A DNA stretch of 64,000 nucleotides from VXLM01 sp965242665 (GCA_965242665.1 OZ251484.1:1860001-1924000), one strand, 5' to 3'. Numbered from the stretch's first letter, positions 44,088 through 53,185 are shown. The notes: generated by a model not told the origin, from the sequence alone. A program made the numbers and translations.

Positions 44088-44825
44088 TCACAGATTCAGT
44101 TGAGTCATCTGGTCGGAATAGTCCACGATCTGCTCCGATCCGGACTGGACTTCACCAATAGCTCGGAGCGTCTGCCTCAGGAGCGCAGCCTCATTCAGCA
44201 GTCCAGTAAATTGCACCCGTCCGTTTATCACTGTCTTGGGCACGCCTCGGATCTTTTGCAAGTCTACCATATCCGGGAAGGAACCGACCTCGATCACGTC
44301 GGCCGAAACCCTCTCGGACTCCCGCGCCATCGCCGCGGCCGCGCTTGCCGTCTCGTCGCAGTATGGGCTGTTTGCGCTAACGAACACTTGGATGTGGACG
44401 TCCTCGGACAGCCGGCGCAACCGGCGTCGAGTCTCCAACTGGAACGGCGATCCCCTTGCAGAAGCTCCGAGAAGTATAGAGAGCAGTGTCGGCAAGAGGC
44501 GGCCGGCGGGCAGCCCGTAGAATCGAGCTCTGCTCGAACCGTCGCGGCTGATCGTGAAGCAGGGTATGCGGGTGACGCCCTGCCGTTGTGCGGCGATCGG
44601 GTTGGCGTAGTAGTCGATCGTCTCTATCGTCACCTTGCCAGAAAGCCCGGCGACCTCCTCGAGCAGGTCTTGGACCGGGCGGCACGCCGCGCATTCGCGG
44701 CCCGGGACGATTATCCCTCCGCTCGACGACGTGAAGAATCGTATCACCACGTCTCGACGTACCTCGTTCTCGACGTACCGGCGCACGACTTGCATCTCTT
44801 CAAACGACAGAACCGGCATTCCCAA
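44088..44825 (-). CDS. Protein disulfide oxidoreductase with two thioredoxin folds
   Basis: 245 residues with two thioredoxin-like domains, as in PDO of thermophiles and AhpF N-terminal parts. The first has the redox pair ECAACR and the cis-Pro in TRIPCF. The second has SPYCDET, so only one Cys of the pair remains, with cis-Pro in RGVPKTV. There is no signal peptide, so it is cytoplasmic. It probably reduces disulfides through the first site. It is 57 bases downstream of the phosphatidyltransferase gene on the same strand; no functional link is evident. Confidence 0.78.
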   Translation of the reverse strand: MGMPVLSFEEMQVVRRYVENEVRRDVVIRFFTSSSGGIIVPGRECAACRPVQDLLEEVAGLSGKVTIETIDYYANPIAAQRQGVTRIPCFTISRDGSSRARFYGLPAGRLLPTLLSILLGASARGSPFQLETRRRLRRLSEDVHIQVFVSANSPYCDETASAAAAMARESERVSADVIEVGSFPDMVDLQKIRGVPKTVINGRVQFTGLLNEAALLRQTLRAIGEVQSGSEQIVDYSDQMTQLNL

Positions 44826-44881
44826 CTCCCAAGTTCACCGCTTTGTCTGTATTGTATCAGGCCGTGCGGCGTCGACGGCGG

Positions 44882-45472
44882 TCATGAGTCCGCAGCCGCC
44901 CTGGCGACGTGGATGATGCGCTGCGCCGTGGTGAAGATCGTCAGAGAAGCGATGACTCCCAGCACGATCAAGACGGCCGGCTCCCACCACTCGCCGATGA
45001 TGAGGCCTGCACCAAGCGCCGCCACCCGTTCGGGGCGCTGCATCAAGCCGTGTGTGCATTCGATTCCCAGCCCCTCCGCGCGCGCGCGCACGTAGCTTAC
45101 CATGATGGACCCGCAGACCGCAGCGTAGACGAGGACGACGCCCAAGATAGACCCATCGTCTGCATAGAACCATAGCAGACCCAACAGCGCCGCCGCTTCC
45201 GATACGCGGTCCATCACCGAGTCGAACAGCGCCCCGAATTTCGTCGCGCGGCCAGTCAGACGGGCGACTGCGCCGTCGAACATATCGAATAGCCCGGCCA
45301 ACAGTACTACGAGCCCTCCGGCCGCGAGCATGTCGAGCGCAATCAGGGCCGCCGCCGCTCCGGACAGCAGAACGCCAATCATCGTTAGGACGTTGGGCGA
45401 AAGGCCGACCTTGACCATTGCGCCCGCTATGGAGTCGAGAATCGGAGAGAGGAGATTTCTGGCTCGGTGCAT
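44882..45472 (-). CDS. CDP-alcohol phosphatidyltransferase, probable phosphatidylinositol-phosphate synthase
   Basis: 196 residues, six hydrophobic helices. The family signature appears as FDGAVARLTGRATKFGALFD and then SVMDR, that is DG-x2-AR-x8-G-x3-D-x3-D. The family joins a CDP-lipid to an alcohol at the membrane. The PimA-like mannosyltransferase gene ends three bases upstream and an inositol-3-phosphate synthase gene lies nearby on the same strand. The substrate is therefore probably inositol phosphate, as in mycobacteria. That assignment rests on context. Confidence 0.82.
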   Translation of the reverse strand: MHRARNLLSPILDSIAGAMVKVGLSPNVLTMIGVLLSGAAAALIALDMLAAGGLVVLLAGLFDMFDGAVARLTGRATKFGALFDSVMDRVSEAAALLGLLWFYADDGSILGVVLVYAAVCGSIMVSYVRARAEGLGIECTHGLMQRPERVAALGAGLIIGEWWEPAVLIVLGVIASLTIFTTAQRIIHVARAAADS

Positions 45473-45475
45473 CGT

Positions 45476-46771
45476 TCAGGATAGTCTCTCGCTCTCGTGT
45501 TCGTTGGTCGCGGCGTGTGGAGGCCGCGCGACGCCGAGGGAATTCGGCCCGAGTGCGTTCTCGTTGGAAGGGTGGACGGTGTCGTAACACTCGGCGTAGT
45601 AGTCCATCACCTGCCGCGCTACGCGCTCCCAGCGAAAGACTTCCGCGCGCCTCTGCGCGTTCTCCCCAAGGCGCTGCCGGAGAGCTTGATCCGTCAAGAT
45701 GCGGCCCAAGGATTCCTCCAGCGCGCGCACGTCCTCCGGCGGGAAGGTGAGACCGTCGACCCCATCGCGGAGCACGGTCTCGTAGCCGGGAATTGCGCTG
45801 GCAACCACCGGCAACCCCGCGGCCATCGCCTCGACGAGTACGAGGCCAAAGCTCTCCCCGCCCGTTGCGGGAGAGCAGTACACGTCTGCGGTCCTCAAGT
45901 AGCGGAACTTGTCCTCGTCCGATACTCCGCCGACGAACAGCACATCCCGCAGGCTCCGCTCGCCCGCGATCCGTTGGCACTCGGCGTCTGGGTTGCCGGG
46001 GCCAATGACGATGAGCCGCAGATTCGGCCAGTCCCATTTCAACTTGCTGTATGCAAGGAGTAGGTATTTCAATCCCTTGCGCTTGTCGCCGCGGCCAAGG
46101 AACAACAGATTGATCATCCCGTCCTGAAGACGCCGAAATGGCTTGATGTCCCCCTGATACTGATCGACCCGCACTCCGTTGGGAATGAGCGCGTAGTCGC
46201 CCGGGAATATGCTGCTAATGAACTCTTTCGCGGGTTGGGAGACGGCAATCCGTCCGTGAAGCATGTTGAAATACGGCTGAGCGATGCGCGCGCCGCCAAA
46301 GCTGTACACTCGAGAGCCCGGGAATGCGTGGAATGTGCCGATGTTGACGGACGTGGATTGCCCCAGCATTCCAACGCAGACGTAGCTGGAGAACGGTTCG
46401 TGCATGTGGATGATGTCGAACTGCTCCTCGTCGAGCATCCGCTTGATCCGCCTACGCAGCCATACCGAGATGGAGATTCGACCGACCGATCCTCTGCTCG
46501 GCAGAGGGACGGGTTTCCCCATCGGGATGAACCCGGCATCATCGACCCTGCCCTCGTCCGAGCACGGCCCTATGATTCGGACGTCGTGCCCCCATGCGCG
46601 GAGTTGGCGCGCGAGCTCGCGGACGTGAGTTTGGACACCGCCTCTCGATGCGAGGTCGTAGGCCGAGGCGAGGGCAATCTTGAATGTCCGGCCGCACCCT
46701 CCAGGAGCGGCGCTCTCGGCCGATGGTCCATCCGTCGCGGCGGTTCCTTGGTTTGGATGCGCGTAGGTCAC
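45476..46771 (-). CDS. Family 4 glycosyltransferase, PimA-like
   Basis: 431 residues with a GT-B fold. The N-terminal acceptor side shows SRGGVQTHVRELARQLRAWG and the donor side shows FLGRGDKRKGLKYLLLAY, and the EX7E-type region is in SPATGGESFGLVLVEAMAAG. The closest recognised group is phosphatidylinositol mannosyltransferase PimA, which adds mannose to PI on the inner face of the membrane. The neighbour gene for a CDP-alcohol phosphatidyltransferase supports this. The first 30 residues are poorly conserved in character, so the true start may be later. Confidence 0.82.
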   Translation of the reverse strand: MTYAHPNQGTAATDGPSAESAAPGGCGRTFKIALASAYDLASRGGVQTHVRELARQLRAWGHDVRIIGPCSDEGRVDDAGFIPMGKPVPLPSRGSVGRISISVWLRRRIKRMLDEEQFDIIHMHEPFSSYVCVGMLGQSTSVNIGTFHAFPGSRVYSFGGARIAQPYFNMLHGRIAVSQPAKEFISSIFPGDYALIPNGVRVDQYQGDIKPFRRLQDGMINLLFLGRGDKRKGLKYLLLAYSKLKWDWPNLRLIVIGPGNPDAECQRIAGERSLRDVLFVGGVSDEDKFRYLRTADVYCSPATGGESFGLVLVEAMAAGLPVVASAIPGYETVLRDGVDGLTFPPEDVRALEESLGRILTDQALRQRLGENAQRRAEVFRWERVARQVMDYYAECYDTVHPSNENALGPNSLGVARPPHAATNEHESERLS

Positions 46772-46917
46772 GGTTACTCTCCGAGTCGGTTAGTCCGAGC
46801 CGTTCCTCTTTCCTTTCTCGCGCTGCCGTGCCGCCCTACTCGTATAGTGGCAGCCGCAGCGATCGCCGCAAACACGGATACCCCAATTACCCATTGCAGC
46901 CATCATTGGTTCTCACG

Positions 46918-48180
46918 TTAGTTCGTCTTTGACTTCCTCCGGACTTCTTCCCGTTGCATGGACGACACAGCAGTTACCCGATTCGTGATGTAGTTCTCGC
47001 CGCCATCCTTCTCCGGCAAGATATGGTCGATCTCCATGTATTCACTCTCCATCTCCCGACCGCATCCGGCACACGTGACGAGACCAGTCGCCGTACCCTG
47101 CGCTTCCGCAGGATAGTCGAACATCTCATGCCGAAACAGCCGCTGCCCCTTCTCCGGCTGCCGCTGCCACTCGAGCCTGAGGTCCGGAGTGGCAACCTCC
47201 CCATCGTCCGTCCGCTCCGGCGGCGTCTGAGTTACCGTCAGATGCTCCAAAGCGAACATCCGCTTCTCCGCCTCCAAGCGGCTGACGGTAAGGTCTTTCG
47301 TTTCTTCCCAAAGGTCGATGGCGACCCACTGACGGTTCAATCGCTCCGCCGCCACAGCCGTCGTGGCGCACCCGGCGAACGGGTCGAGCACAAGATCGCC
47401 TTCGTTGGACGATGCCCTGATGATGCGTTCGTACAAGGCGAGAGGTTTCTGGGTTGGGTAGCCGACCATTTCCTTGATCAACCGTTGTACTGGTGTTATG
47501 TCTGACCACCAATCCATTACTACTTTGCCCTTGTCTACGTCTTTCTGAGTGTAGACTTGCCCTGTTTCCCAACCCTTGCCGTCTAACTTACTGCCTCTCT
47601 TGTACGGCACACGAACGTCATCCCGATTGAAGATGGCATCCTCCGACTTGACGTAGAACAGAATTGTGTCGTGCTTCCGAGGAAACCAGCGTTTCGTGTT
47701 GGCAGGTGTCGTATACGCCCACACGATCTCGTTTCGGAAGTTTTGCCTTCCGAAGATTGCGTCCATGAGCGTCTTCAGATAGTGACTCGCAGTCGGGTCG
47801 CAGTGCAGGTAGATGCTGCCCGTCGGCTTCAACAGCCGGTGCATCTCCATGAGGCGCACGCCCATGAAGCACAGGAACGCCCCCATGTCGTCCCCCCAGC
47901 TGGCGCGTGCAGACTCGATGACCGTCCATATATTCTTGTTCTTTGGGTCGTCCCGCAGCGCGCCCGTAAACTGCGGATGCGACTCCTCGTTCCACTTCCA
48001 GCGGTCTTGGAACGACGCCCCGGCCGCCAACGAATCCGGCGTCGCGTGGAAGTCCCGCCCCTTGTTGAACGGCGGATCGGTCGCTATCAGGTCGACCGTC
48101 TCCGAGTTCATGGCGCGCATGAAGTCGATGTTGTCTCCCCAAAACAACGTGCGGTTGGCGTAGTTGCGGTTGTCTTGCAC
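46918..48180 (-). CDS. Beta-class DNA methyltransferase with truncated HNH domain (C)
   Basis: 420 residues, GTG start after GGGAGGACAC. DPPF is at 35-38, followed by GSIYLHCD, NEIVWAYTTP and motif I LDPFAGCATTAVAAERL. The C-terminal HNH domain begins normally (CAGC then MEIDHILPEKDGG), but the reading frame changes at about 46974. One extra base in GTAACTG puts the second zinc pair (LLCRPCNGKKSG) out of frame, and the protein ends RRKSKTN. The methyltransferase is intact and the nuclease domain probably is not. It sits between the inositol-phosphate synthase and the PimA-like gene, separating what looks like an inositol-lipid operon. Confidence 0.85.
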   Translation of the reverse strand: MQDNRNYANRTLFWGDNIDFMRAMNSETVDLIATDPPFNKGRDFHATPDSLAAGASFQDRWKWNEESHPQFTGALRDDPKNKNIWTVIESARASWGDDMGAFLCFMGVRLMEMHRLLKPTGSIYLHCDPTASHYLKTLMDAIFGRQNFRNEIVWAYTTPANTKRWFPRKHDTILFYVKSEDAIFNRDDVRVPYKRGSKLDGKGWETGQVYTQKDVDKGKVVMDWWSDITPVQRLIKEMVGYPTQKPLALYERIIRASSNEGDLVLDPFAGCATTAVAAERLNRQWVAIDLWEETKDLTVSRLEAEKRMFALEHLTVTQTPPERTDDGEVATPDLRLEWQRQPEKGQRLFRHEMFDYPAEAQGTATGLVTCAGCGREMESEYMEIDHILPEKDGGENYITNRVTAVSSMQREEVRRKSKTN

Positions 48181-48249
48181 GTGTCCTCCCTGCTTGGCGG
48201 CCGCCGGGGCGAGAGTCGTGAGGAAATGGATGAGTTGGGCGATAGAGCC

Positions 48250-49359
48250 TTACTCGTCCTCGCCTCGACCGTCGATGAATTCCTCGACCATTTGGCGTGC
48301 CACGTCATCGCGATACTGGACGGGCGGCGACTTCATGAAATACGCGGACGGGCCGAGAATCGGGCCGCCCTCCCCCCGGTCCCTGGCGATCTTGGCGCAT
48401 CGAATCGCGTCGATCACCACCCCCGCGGAGTTTGGACTGTCCCATACTTCAAGCTTGAGCTCTATGTTGAGCGGCACATCTCCAAAGCTCGTGCCTTCCA
48501 AGCGAATGTACGCCCACTTGCGGTCCGTCAACCAGGGGACGTGATCGCTCGGCCCGATGTGGATGTTCTCTGCCTCGATCTCGTTGTCGATCTGCGACCG
48601 CACCGACTGCGTCTTGGATACCTTCTTGCTCGTGAGCCGTTCACGCTCGAGCATGTTCAGGAAATCCGTGTTCCCTCCAAAGTTCAGCTGGTACGTATTG
48701 TCCAGCCGCACTCCCCGATCCATGAACAAGCGCGCCAACGCGCGGTGTACGATCGTAGCGCCGACCTGGGACTTTATGTCGTCCCCGATGATTGGTGCCC
48801 CCGCCTCCCGGAACCGCTTTTGCCAGTAGTCGTTCTCGCCGCTGGCGATGAAGACGGGAATGCAGTTGACGAACCCGACACGTGCCGCCAGCACCTGCTC
48901 CGCGTACCATCGAGTCGCCTCCTCCGAGCCAACCGGCAAGTAGTTGATTACGACGTCTACCTCTCGCTCCTTGAGCGTTCCTGCGATGTCCGCCGTGCCG
49001 CCCGGAGCTTTCTTGACCATGTCGGACACGTAATGCCCAATGCCGTCGTGCGTCATCCCCCGTTGGACGACGACCCCGGACGGGCCCACATCGCAGAACT
49101 TCACCGTGTTGTTCGGCTCCGCGAAGATCGCCTCCGACAGATCGAGGCCAACCTTGGACTCGTTGATGTCGAACGCCGCCACGACCTCGATGTCTCCGAT
49201 GCCGTATTCCCCCATCACGGAGTGCATGATGCCCGGCGCCTCTTCGTCCGCCCCCATGTCCTTGTAACGCTCGATGCCCTGCACGAGGGACGAAGCGCAG
49301 TTCCCTACGCCAATGATTGCGACCTTGATGCTGTTTGCCAACGGATACAGACGCTCCAT
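48250..49359 (-). CDS. ino1: Inositol-3-phosphate synthase
   Basis: 369 residues, the short bacterial/archaeal form. The NAD-binding GVGNCASSLVQGIERYK opens the protein. Further matches are VAAFDINESKVG, GDDIKSQVGATIVHRALARL and the conserved TDFLNM segment. It converts glucose-6-phosphate to inositol-3-phosphate, which feeds PI-type lipid synthesis by the genes downstream. Preceded by a good promoter-like element. Confidence 0.93.
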   Translation of the reverse strand: MERLYPLANSIKVAIIGVGNCASSLVQGIERYKDMGADEEAPGIMHSVMGEYGIGDIEVVAAFDINESKVGLDLSEAIFAEPNNTVKFCDVGPSGVVVQRGMTHDGIGHYVSDMVKKAPGGTADIAGTLKEREVDVVINYLPVGSEEATRWYAEQVLAARVGFVNCIPVFIASGENDYWQKRFREAGAPIIGDDIKSQVGATIVHRALARLFMDRGVRLDNTYQLNFGGNTDFLNMLERERLTSKKVSKTQSVRSQIDNEIEAENIHIGPSDHVPWLTDRKWAYIRLEGTSFGDVPLNIELKLEVWDSPNSAGVVIDAIRCAKIARDRGEGGPILGPSAYFMKSPPVQYRDDVARQMVEEFIDGRGEDE

Positions 49360-49402
49360 TCGTTCGATGTATGGCGCAACGCGATAGCGAACGCCAAAGA
49401 GA

Positions 49403-49432
49403 ATTGTATCACAAACGCAGAAGAACTGTCAC
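49403..49432 (-). promoter_or_regulatory. Candidate promoter of ino1
   Basis: GTGACA, 18 bases, TACAAT with TGA before it (extended -10), about 45 bases before the ino1 start. Confidence 0.5.
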
Positions 49433-49469
49433 CCCGTAGGTGACGATATTCCCTCGTTCTCTCAATGTC

Positions 49470-49487
49470 ATACGATAACTGTCGTAT
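49470..49487. promoter_or_regulatory. Operator-like inverted repeat upstream of ino1
   Basis: ATACGA, six bases, TCGTAT in an AT-rich stretch of the 392-base spacer between hflC and ino1. It lies about 40 bases upstream of the candidate -35 box. The rest of the spacer shows no gene. Confidence 0.3.
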
Positions 49488-49751
49488 ATCAGCGTTTCAT
49501 CACAATATACGGCGTGATACATCCCTATATCGAACGTAAATCGTCGAAATGGTATGGTCGCGGTTCCTCAAACTTCACCTCGAAAGGAACCGACATGACA
49601 GCCGGCGACGGCCGAAACTGCAATCTCGTCCGTGCCGTTCTGGAGGTTCGGAAGCCGTGGCGCTCGCTTGGCACGGTCGCTTGAGTAGGGACGGCTGCCG
49701 TCCTCGAAGAGATTGCGGAGAGCCCCCGTGCGATGCAGGGCGCAGAGAGGC

Positions 49752-50624
49752 TTATTTCGAGCTCGAGAGAGTTGGCGATTGCAGGAACTCGAACAGGTCC
49801 GAATCCGAGGGGAGCACCACCGTCGTGTTCTCGGATATGAAGACGCGGTACGCGTCGAGCTTCCTCACGAACCGATAGAAGTCCGGATCCCGCTCCAGCG
49901 CCTCAGCGAAGATCGTGATGGCGGATGCCTCCGCGTCGCCGCGGATGATGTCCGATCGCTTTCGAGCCTCCGAGCGGATTTCGACTGCCTGGCGGTCGAC
50001 CTCCGCGCGCTTTTGCAAGTCGGCCTCTGCGCCTTGCGCCCGCTCCCGATCCGCGATGACCTTGCGTTCCGCCTTCATGCGCTCGTAGACGCTCGTGGCC
50101 ACCGCCTGCGGGAAGTCCGCGCGCTTGATCCGAACGTCGACCACGTCGATGCCGAACTGGGCGATGCGAGGCCGCACCGCGTCGCGCACCTTGTTCTCGA
50201 CCTCTTCGCGCTTCAACTTGATGATGTCCGTCTGAGAATCCTGAGCGACCTCCAACCGCAGTTCGGACGCCACGATGTCGATTACTCTCGACCTCGCCTG
50301 AGTAACGCTCCGCAACGTTCGGAAGAACATCAATGGGTCCGTAATCCGCCCTCTGGCGTATACGTCGATGATCAATCGCTTCTTGTCGGCCGTCAACAGA
50401 GATTCTGCCGGCGCATCGAAGATGAGAAGGCGTTTCTCGAACTTCGTAACGCTGTCGATCAGCGGCGTCTTGATGTACAGGCCCGGGCTCCTGATCGAGC
50501 GTTGAGGATCACCGAAGCGGGTAATGATTGCCAGCTCGGTTTCGTCGACGATTACCAACGTCTGCGGAAGGATGATCGCCGCAAGGACTAGAAGCAGTAT
50601 GAGCAAAGTAGCGATGAATCTCAT
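49752..50624 (-). CDS. hflC: HflC-like SPFH protein
   Basis: 290 residues: an N-terminal membrane helix (IATLLILLLVLAAIILPQ), then the SPFH domain with ETELAIITRFGDPQRSI, DAPAESLLTADKKRLIIDVY and GIDVVDVRIKRADFP. A helical tail carries ERMKAERKVIADRERAQGAE and GDAEASAITIFAEALERDP. HflK and HflC form a cage that encloses FtsH and limits its proteolysis. The start overlaps the hflK stop by four bases (ATGA), so the pair is translationally coupled. ftsH is not in the window. Confidence 0.9.
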   Translation of the reverse strand: MRFIATLLILLLVLAAIILPQTLVIVDETELAIITRFGDPQRSIRSPGLYIKTPLIDSVTKFEKRLLIFDAPAESLLTADKKRLIIDVYARGRITDPLMFFRTLRSVTQARSRVIDIVASELRLEVAQDSQTDIIKLKREEVENKVRDAVRPRIAQFGIDVVDVRIKRADFPQAVATSVYERMKAERKVIADRERAQGAEADLQKRAEVDRQAVEIRSEARKRSDIIRGDAEASAITIFAEALERDPDFYRFVRKLDAYRVFISENTTVVLPSDSDLFEFLQSPTLSSSK

Positions 50625-51709
50625 TGGCGCACCGTCGTTTCTGCCTGCGGGCTGGGGCCCTGTTGGCTGGAGCTGGCGGTCCCTGAGGATGGAGCGGCTT
50701 GGGGGGAGAACGGCGCCGGTGTTTGGCCGCCGTTCAAGTTCAACAGCTGCAAGAGCCCGCCTCCAACGTCCTCTTCTACGATGAACTTGGAAACCGAGGG
50801 CAGGATATCCTCCATCGCCTCGAGGTAGAGGCGCTGCAGCGTGATGTCAGGCGCTTTCTGGTATTCCGCCAAGATCGCCTTGAAGCGCTCCGCCTGTCCA
50901 GTCGCTTCGTTTACTCGCTGCGCCCGAAATCCTTCCGCTTCTTGCACGAGGCGTTGGGCGTCGCCGCGAGCACGCGGAAGAATATCCTCCTCGTACGCGT
51001 CCGCCAAGTTGATGATCCGTTCCTTATCCTCTCTCGCACGCACGACGTCGTCGAAGGCGTCCTGCACTTCCGAAGGAGGATTGACGTTCAGCAGCTTGAC
51101 TTCAGCCACGTTGACGCCCGCTTCATACGTATCGAGCAGCCTCTGCAGCAAATCCTCCGTCTCTGCCTGCACAGCCTCCTTCTCGGTCGTCAACACGTCG
51201 TCGATGCCCCGGCTGCCTACCACTTGCCTCAAGGCAGACTCCGACGCGTCCTTGATGGTCTGTCCCGCGGGGTCGACCGCTTTGAAGAGGAACTTTTCGA
51301 TGTCCTTGATATCGAACTGAACCAAGAGTTGGACGTCGACGATATTCTCGTCGCCGGTAATCATCAGGGACTCGTCCAGGAATGGGGTGCTGCCCCGCAC
51401 TCCTATCTCTAGGCGGCGGCGCTGTCGCACGTCCACGATGGAGCGATTGCCGACCGGGTTTGGCCACCACCAGTGCAGGCCCGGCCCCGCGGTATCTTCG
51501 AATATGCCGAACCGCCGGAGCGCGGCAACCTCTGCAGGCTCGACCGTGTAGAAGCCGGTCGCAAGCCACGCGAGTACCCCAATGACGATCAACGCCAATA
51601 TGCCGTACACGAGGCGGCCCCCGCCTCCAAACCCAAACCGCCTGAAGAAGCCCCGTATACGTTCGACGATCTGTTCGAGATTTACTTCCTGGTCGTCCTG
51701 CTTGTACAT
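50621..51709 (-). CDS. hflK: HflK-like SPFH protein
   Basis: About 362 residues from the ATG at 51709; the longer frame adds residues with no counterpart. A Gly-rich start (FFRRFGFGGGGR) and one helix precede the SPFH domain with VEPAEVAALRRFG, PGLHWWWPNP and GDENIVDVQLLVQFDIKD. The coiled tail has ARGDAQRLVQEAEGFRAQRV. A disordered Gln/Pro/Ser C terminus ends it, as in other HflK proteins. Works with HflC. Confidence 0.9.
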   Translation of the reverse strand: MYKQDDQEVNLEQIVERIRGFFRRFGFGGGGRLVYGILALIVIGVLAWLATGFYTVEPAEVAALRRFGIFEDTAGPGLHWWWPNPVGNRSIVDVRQRRRLEIGVRGSTPFLDESLMITGDENIVDVQLLVQFDIKDIEKFLFKAVDPAGQTIKDASESALRQVVGSRGIDDVLTTEKEAVQAETEDLLQRLLDTYEAGVNVAEVKLLNVNPPSEVQDAFDDVVRAREDKERIINLADAYEEDILPRARGDAQRLVQEAEGFRAQRVNEATGQAERFKAILAEYQKAPDITLQRLYLEAMEDILPSVSKFIVEEDVGGGLLQLLNLNGGQTPAPFSPQAAPSSGTASSSQQGPSPQAETTVRQ

Positions 51710-51943
51710 GTGTCCGTGAAGAGGTCCGTTTTTCTCTCTTGTTCTATCATACCACAATTGAAGTCCAAGTCTATCCCCAATTTTCGCAAATATTCCTTCT
51801 GCGTACAGATTGACCTTCTACCCTAGCCGACGCCCCGCCAAATTGTGAACCCGGCTGGTTCCTACCGCCCCCTTGCATGACGCGCGGCCGGGGAGAATGC
51901 AGTCGGCAGCGCACAGTCGGGCGGCGCGGTCCACGCCGCGTTG

Positions 51944-52987
51944 CTACATTGCTTCCCATCTCGGCCCGTCGGGCGTGTCCATGATGCGGTAGCCCATGCC
52001 TGCCAGCCGGTCCCGCAAATCGTCCGCCCTCTTCCAATCCTTGCGTCGGCGAGCCTCCTCTCGCTCCGCGATGACCGCGGCCGCCGCATCAGGCAGGACG
52101 GATCCTGCGTCCTCCGTCCTCGATTGCGCCGCCGCCGCTTCCTCCCACACATCTGCCGCGATGCCGTCGTGCGGATCTGGCGCGTGGAAGTCTCCAAGTT
52201 CCCCTATCGGAAATTGAGTCCCGCTTCCAAATTTCCGCTCCTCGCCATTCTCGACGAGGGTGACTCCTCCCTTGCCGGCGACTCGACATGTCCGCTCTCC
52301 GAAATCGAGGGTGAGCGCGGTATGCTCGTCGATTCCGACCGTCGTCGTTCCGCTCGGCATGGCGGCAAGTATGGACTCCATGCGCGCCTTGCCGATGTAG
52401 CAGCGGCTCGTGTCGAAGTTTGCCCCGCCTTCCGTATTGTTCCAATGCGTGACGCAAGCAATATCGATCCCCATACATCCCAGCAGGTCCAGCCCAGGTA
52501 TCCAGTGCGGGTCGTCCCCCACCTTGTATATTTCGTAGATTGGTATGGCGCGCTTCCCGATGGCGATAGCTGCGCTGCTCGAAAACGCAAGCGACGCTCC
52601 CAGCCGATGGCGCGCTTGGATCATGTCCCACGCAAGACTATCAGCCAGATGGCGAACGGCGTAGCTCGGACTGCCCGGCCCCATGAAGATGCAGTCTGCC
52701 TCCAAGAGCGGACGCAGTATGTCCGGATTGTTGGAACCGTATGTCGAATCTCTGCGCCGCGCTGGGATTACAGTCACGTCCGGCCGATAGTTTTGAAGTC
52801 GATGTTCGATAGACTGGGAGATGCGATTGGCGACGTAGGCGGAGTTCGTCTCGAACCCCGCGGGCGTTTCCATGATGGCGACCTTTACCGGACGCGGCAG
52901 ACCAAGAAACGCCGCCTCGAAGAGTGCCCGCCCGCTGGGAGAACTCTCTCCCGACCCCATCAAAGTTATGCGCCCTAGAGACAGCAT
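51944..52987 (-). CDS. Peptidase S51-like protein fused to a CysRS-type C-terminal domain
   Basis: 347 residues from the ATG at 52987 with GAGGGG upstream. The first 240 residues resemble the S51/cyanophycinase-like Rossmann-type fold: ITLMGSGESSPSGRALFEAA, IFMGPGSPSYAVRHLADS, and LAFSSSAAIAIG at the nucleophile position (degenerate GxSAG). The last 50 residues (AVIAEREEARRRKDWKRADD then LRDRLAGMGYRIMDTPDGPR) match the C-terminal tail of cysteinyl-tRNA synthetases. No synthetase catalytic domain is present. The tail could bind tRNA or be a general nucleic-acid-binding element. Enzyme activity is uncertain. Confidence 0.7.
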   Translation of the reverse strand: MLSLGRITLMGSGESSPSGRALFEAAFLGLPRPVKVAIMETPAGFETNSAYVANRISQSIEHRLQNYRPDVTVIPARRRDSTYGSNNPDILRPLLEADCIFMGPGSPSYAVRHLADSLAWDMIQARHRLGASLAFSSSAAIAIGKRAIPIYEIYKVGDDPHWIPGLDLLGCMGIDIACVTHWNNTEGGANFDTSRCYIGKARMESILAAMPSGTTTVGIDEHTALTLDFGERTCRVAGKGGVTLVENGEERKFGSGTQFPIGELGDFHAPDPHDGIAADVWEEAAAAQSRTEDAGSVLPDAAAAVIAEREEARRRKDWKRADDLRDRLAGMGYRIMDTPDGPRWEAM

Positions 52988-53120
52988 TGCGACCCCTCGT
53001 CGATTCCAGCTGCGCCCTCTCCATCCTATGACCCAATGAAGTGTACCCCCCATTGACCAAAGACTCAAGGAAGACGCGCCCCTCGAAACGACCGTTTGCG
53101 TCGGAGCCAGGGCGGCAGCG

Positions 53121-53157
53121 CTAACGTCGGTTAACGATGCCCTAACTTGTCGTTAAC
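53121..53157 (+). promoter_or_regulatory. Pho-box-like direct repeats upstream of pstS
   Basis: TAAC occurs at 53122, 53132, 53143 and 53154, that is at 10, 11 and 11 base steps, in a CTAACG/TTAACG context. Tandem 11-base repeats of this kind are the binding sites of PhoB/PhoP response regulators. The last repeat ends 22 bases before a TATCAT (53180-53185), where a -35 box would otherwise be. Confidence 0.65.
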
Positions 53158-53179
53158 CTACTCCGTCCCCTCCGCCGAT

Positions 53180-53185
53180 TATCAT
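53180..53185 (+). promoter_or_regulatory. Candidate -10 box of the pst operon
   Basis: TATCAT, 22 bases after the Pho-box repeats and 57 bases before the pstS start. Confidence 0.4.
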
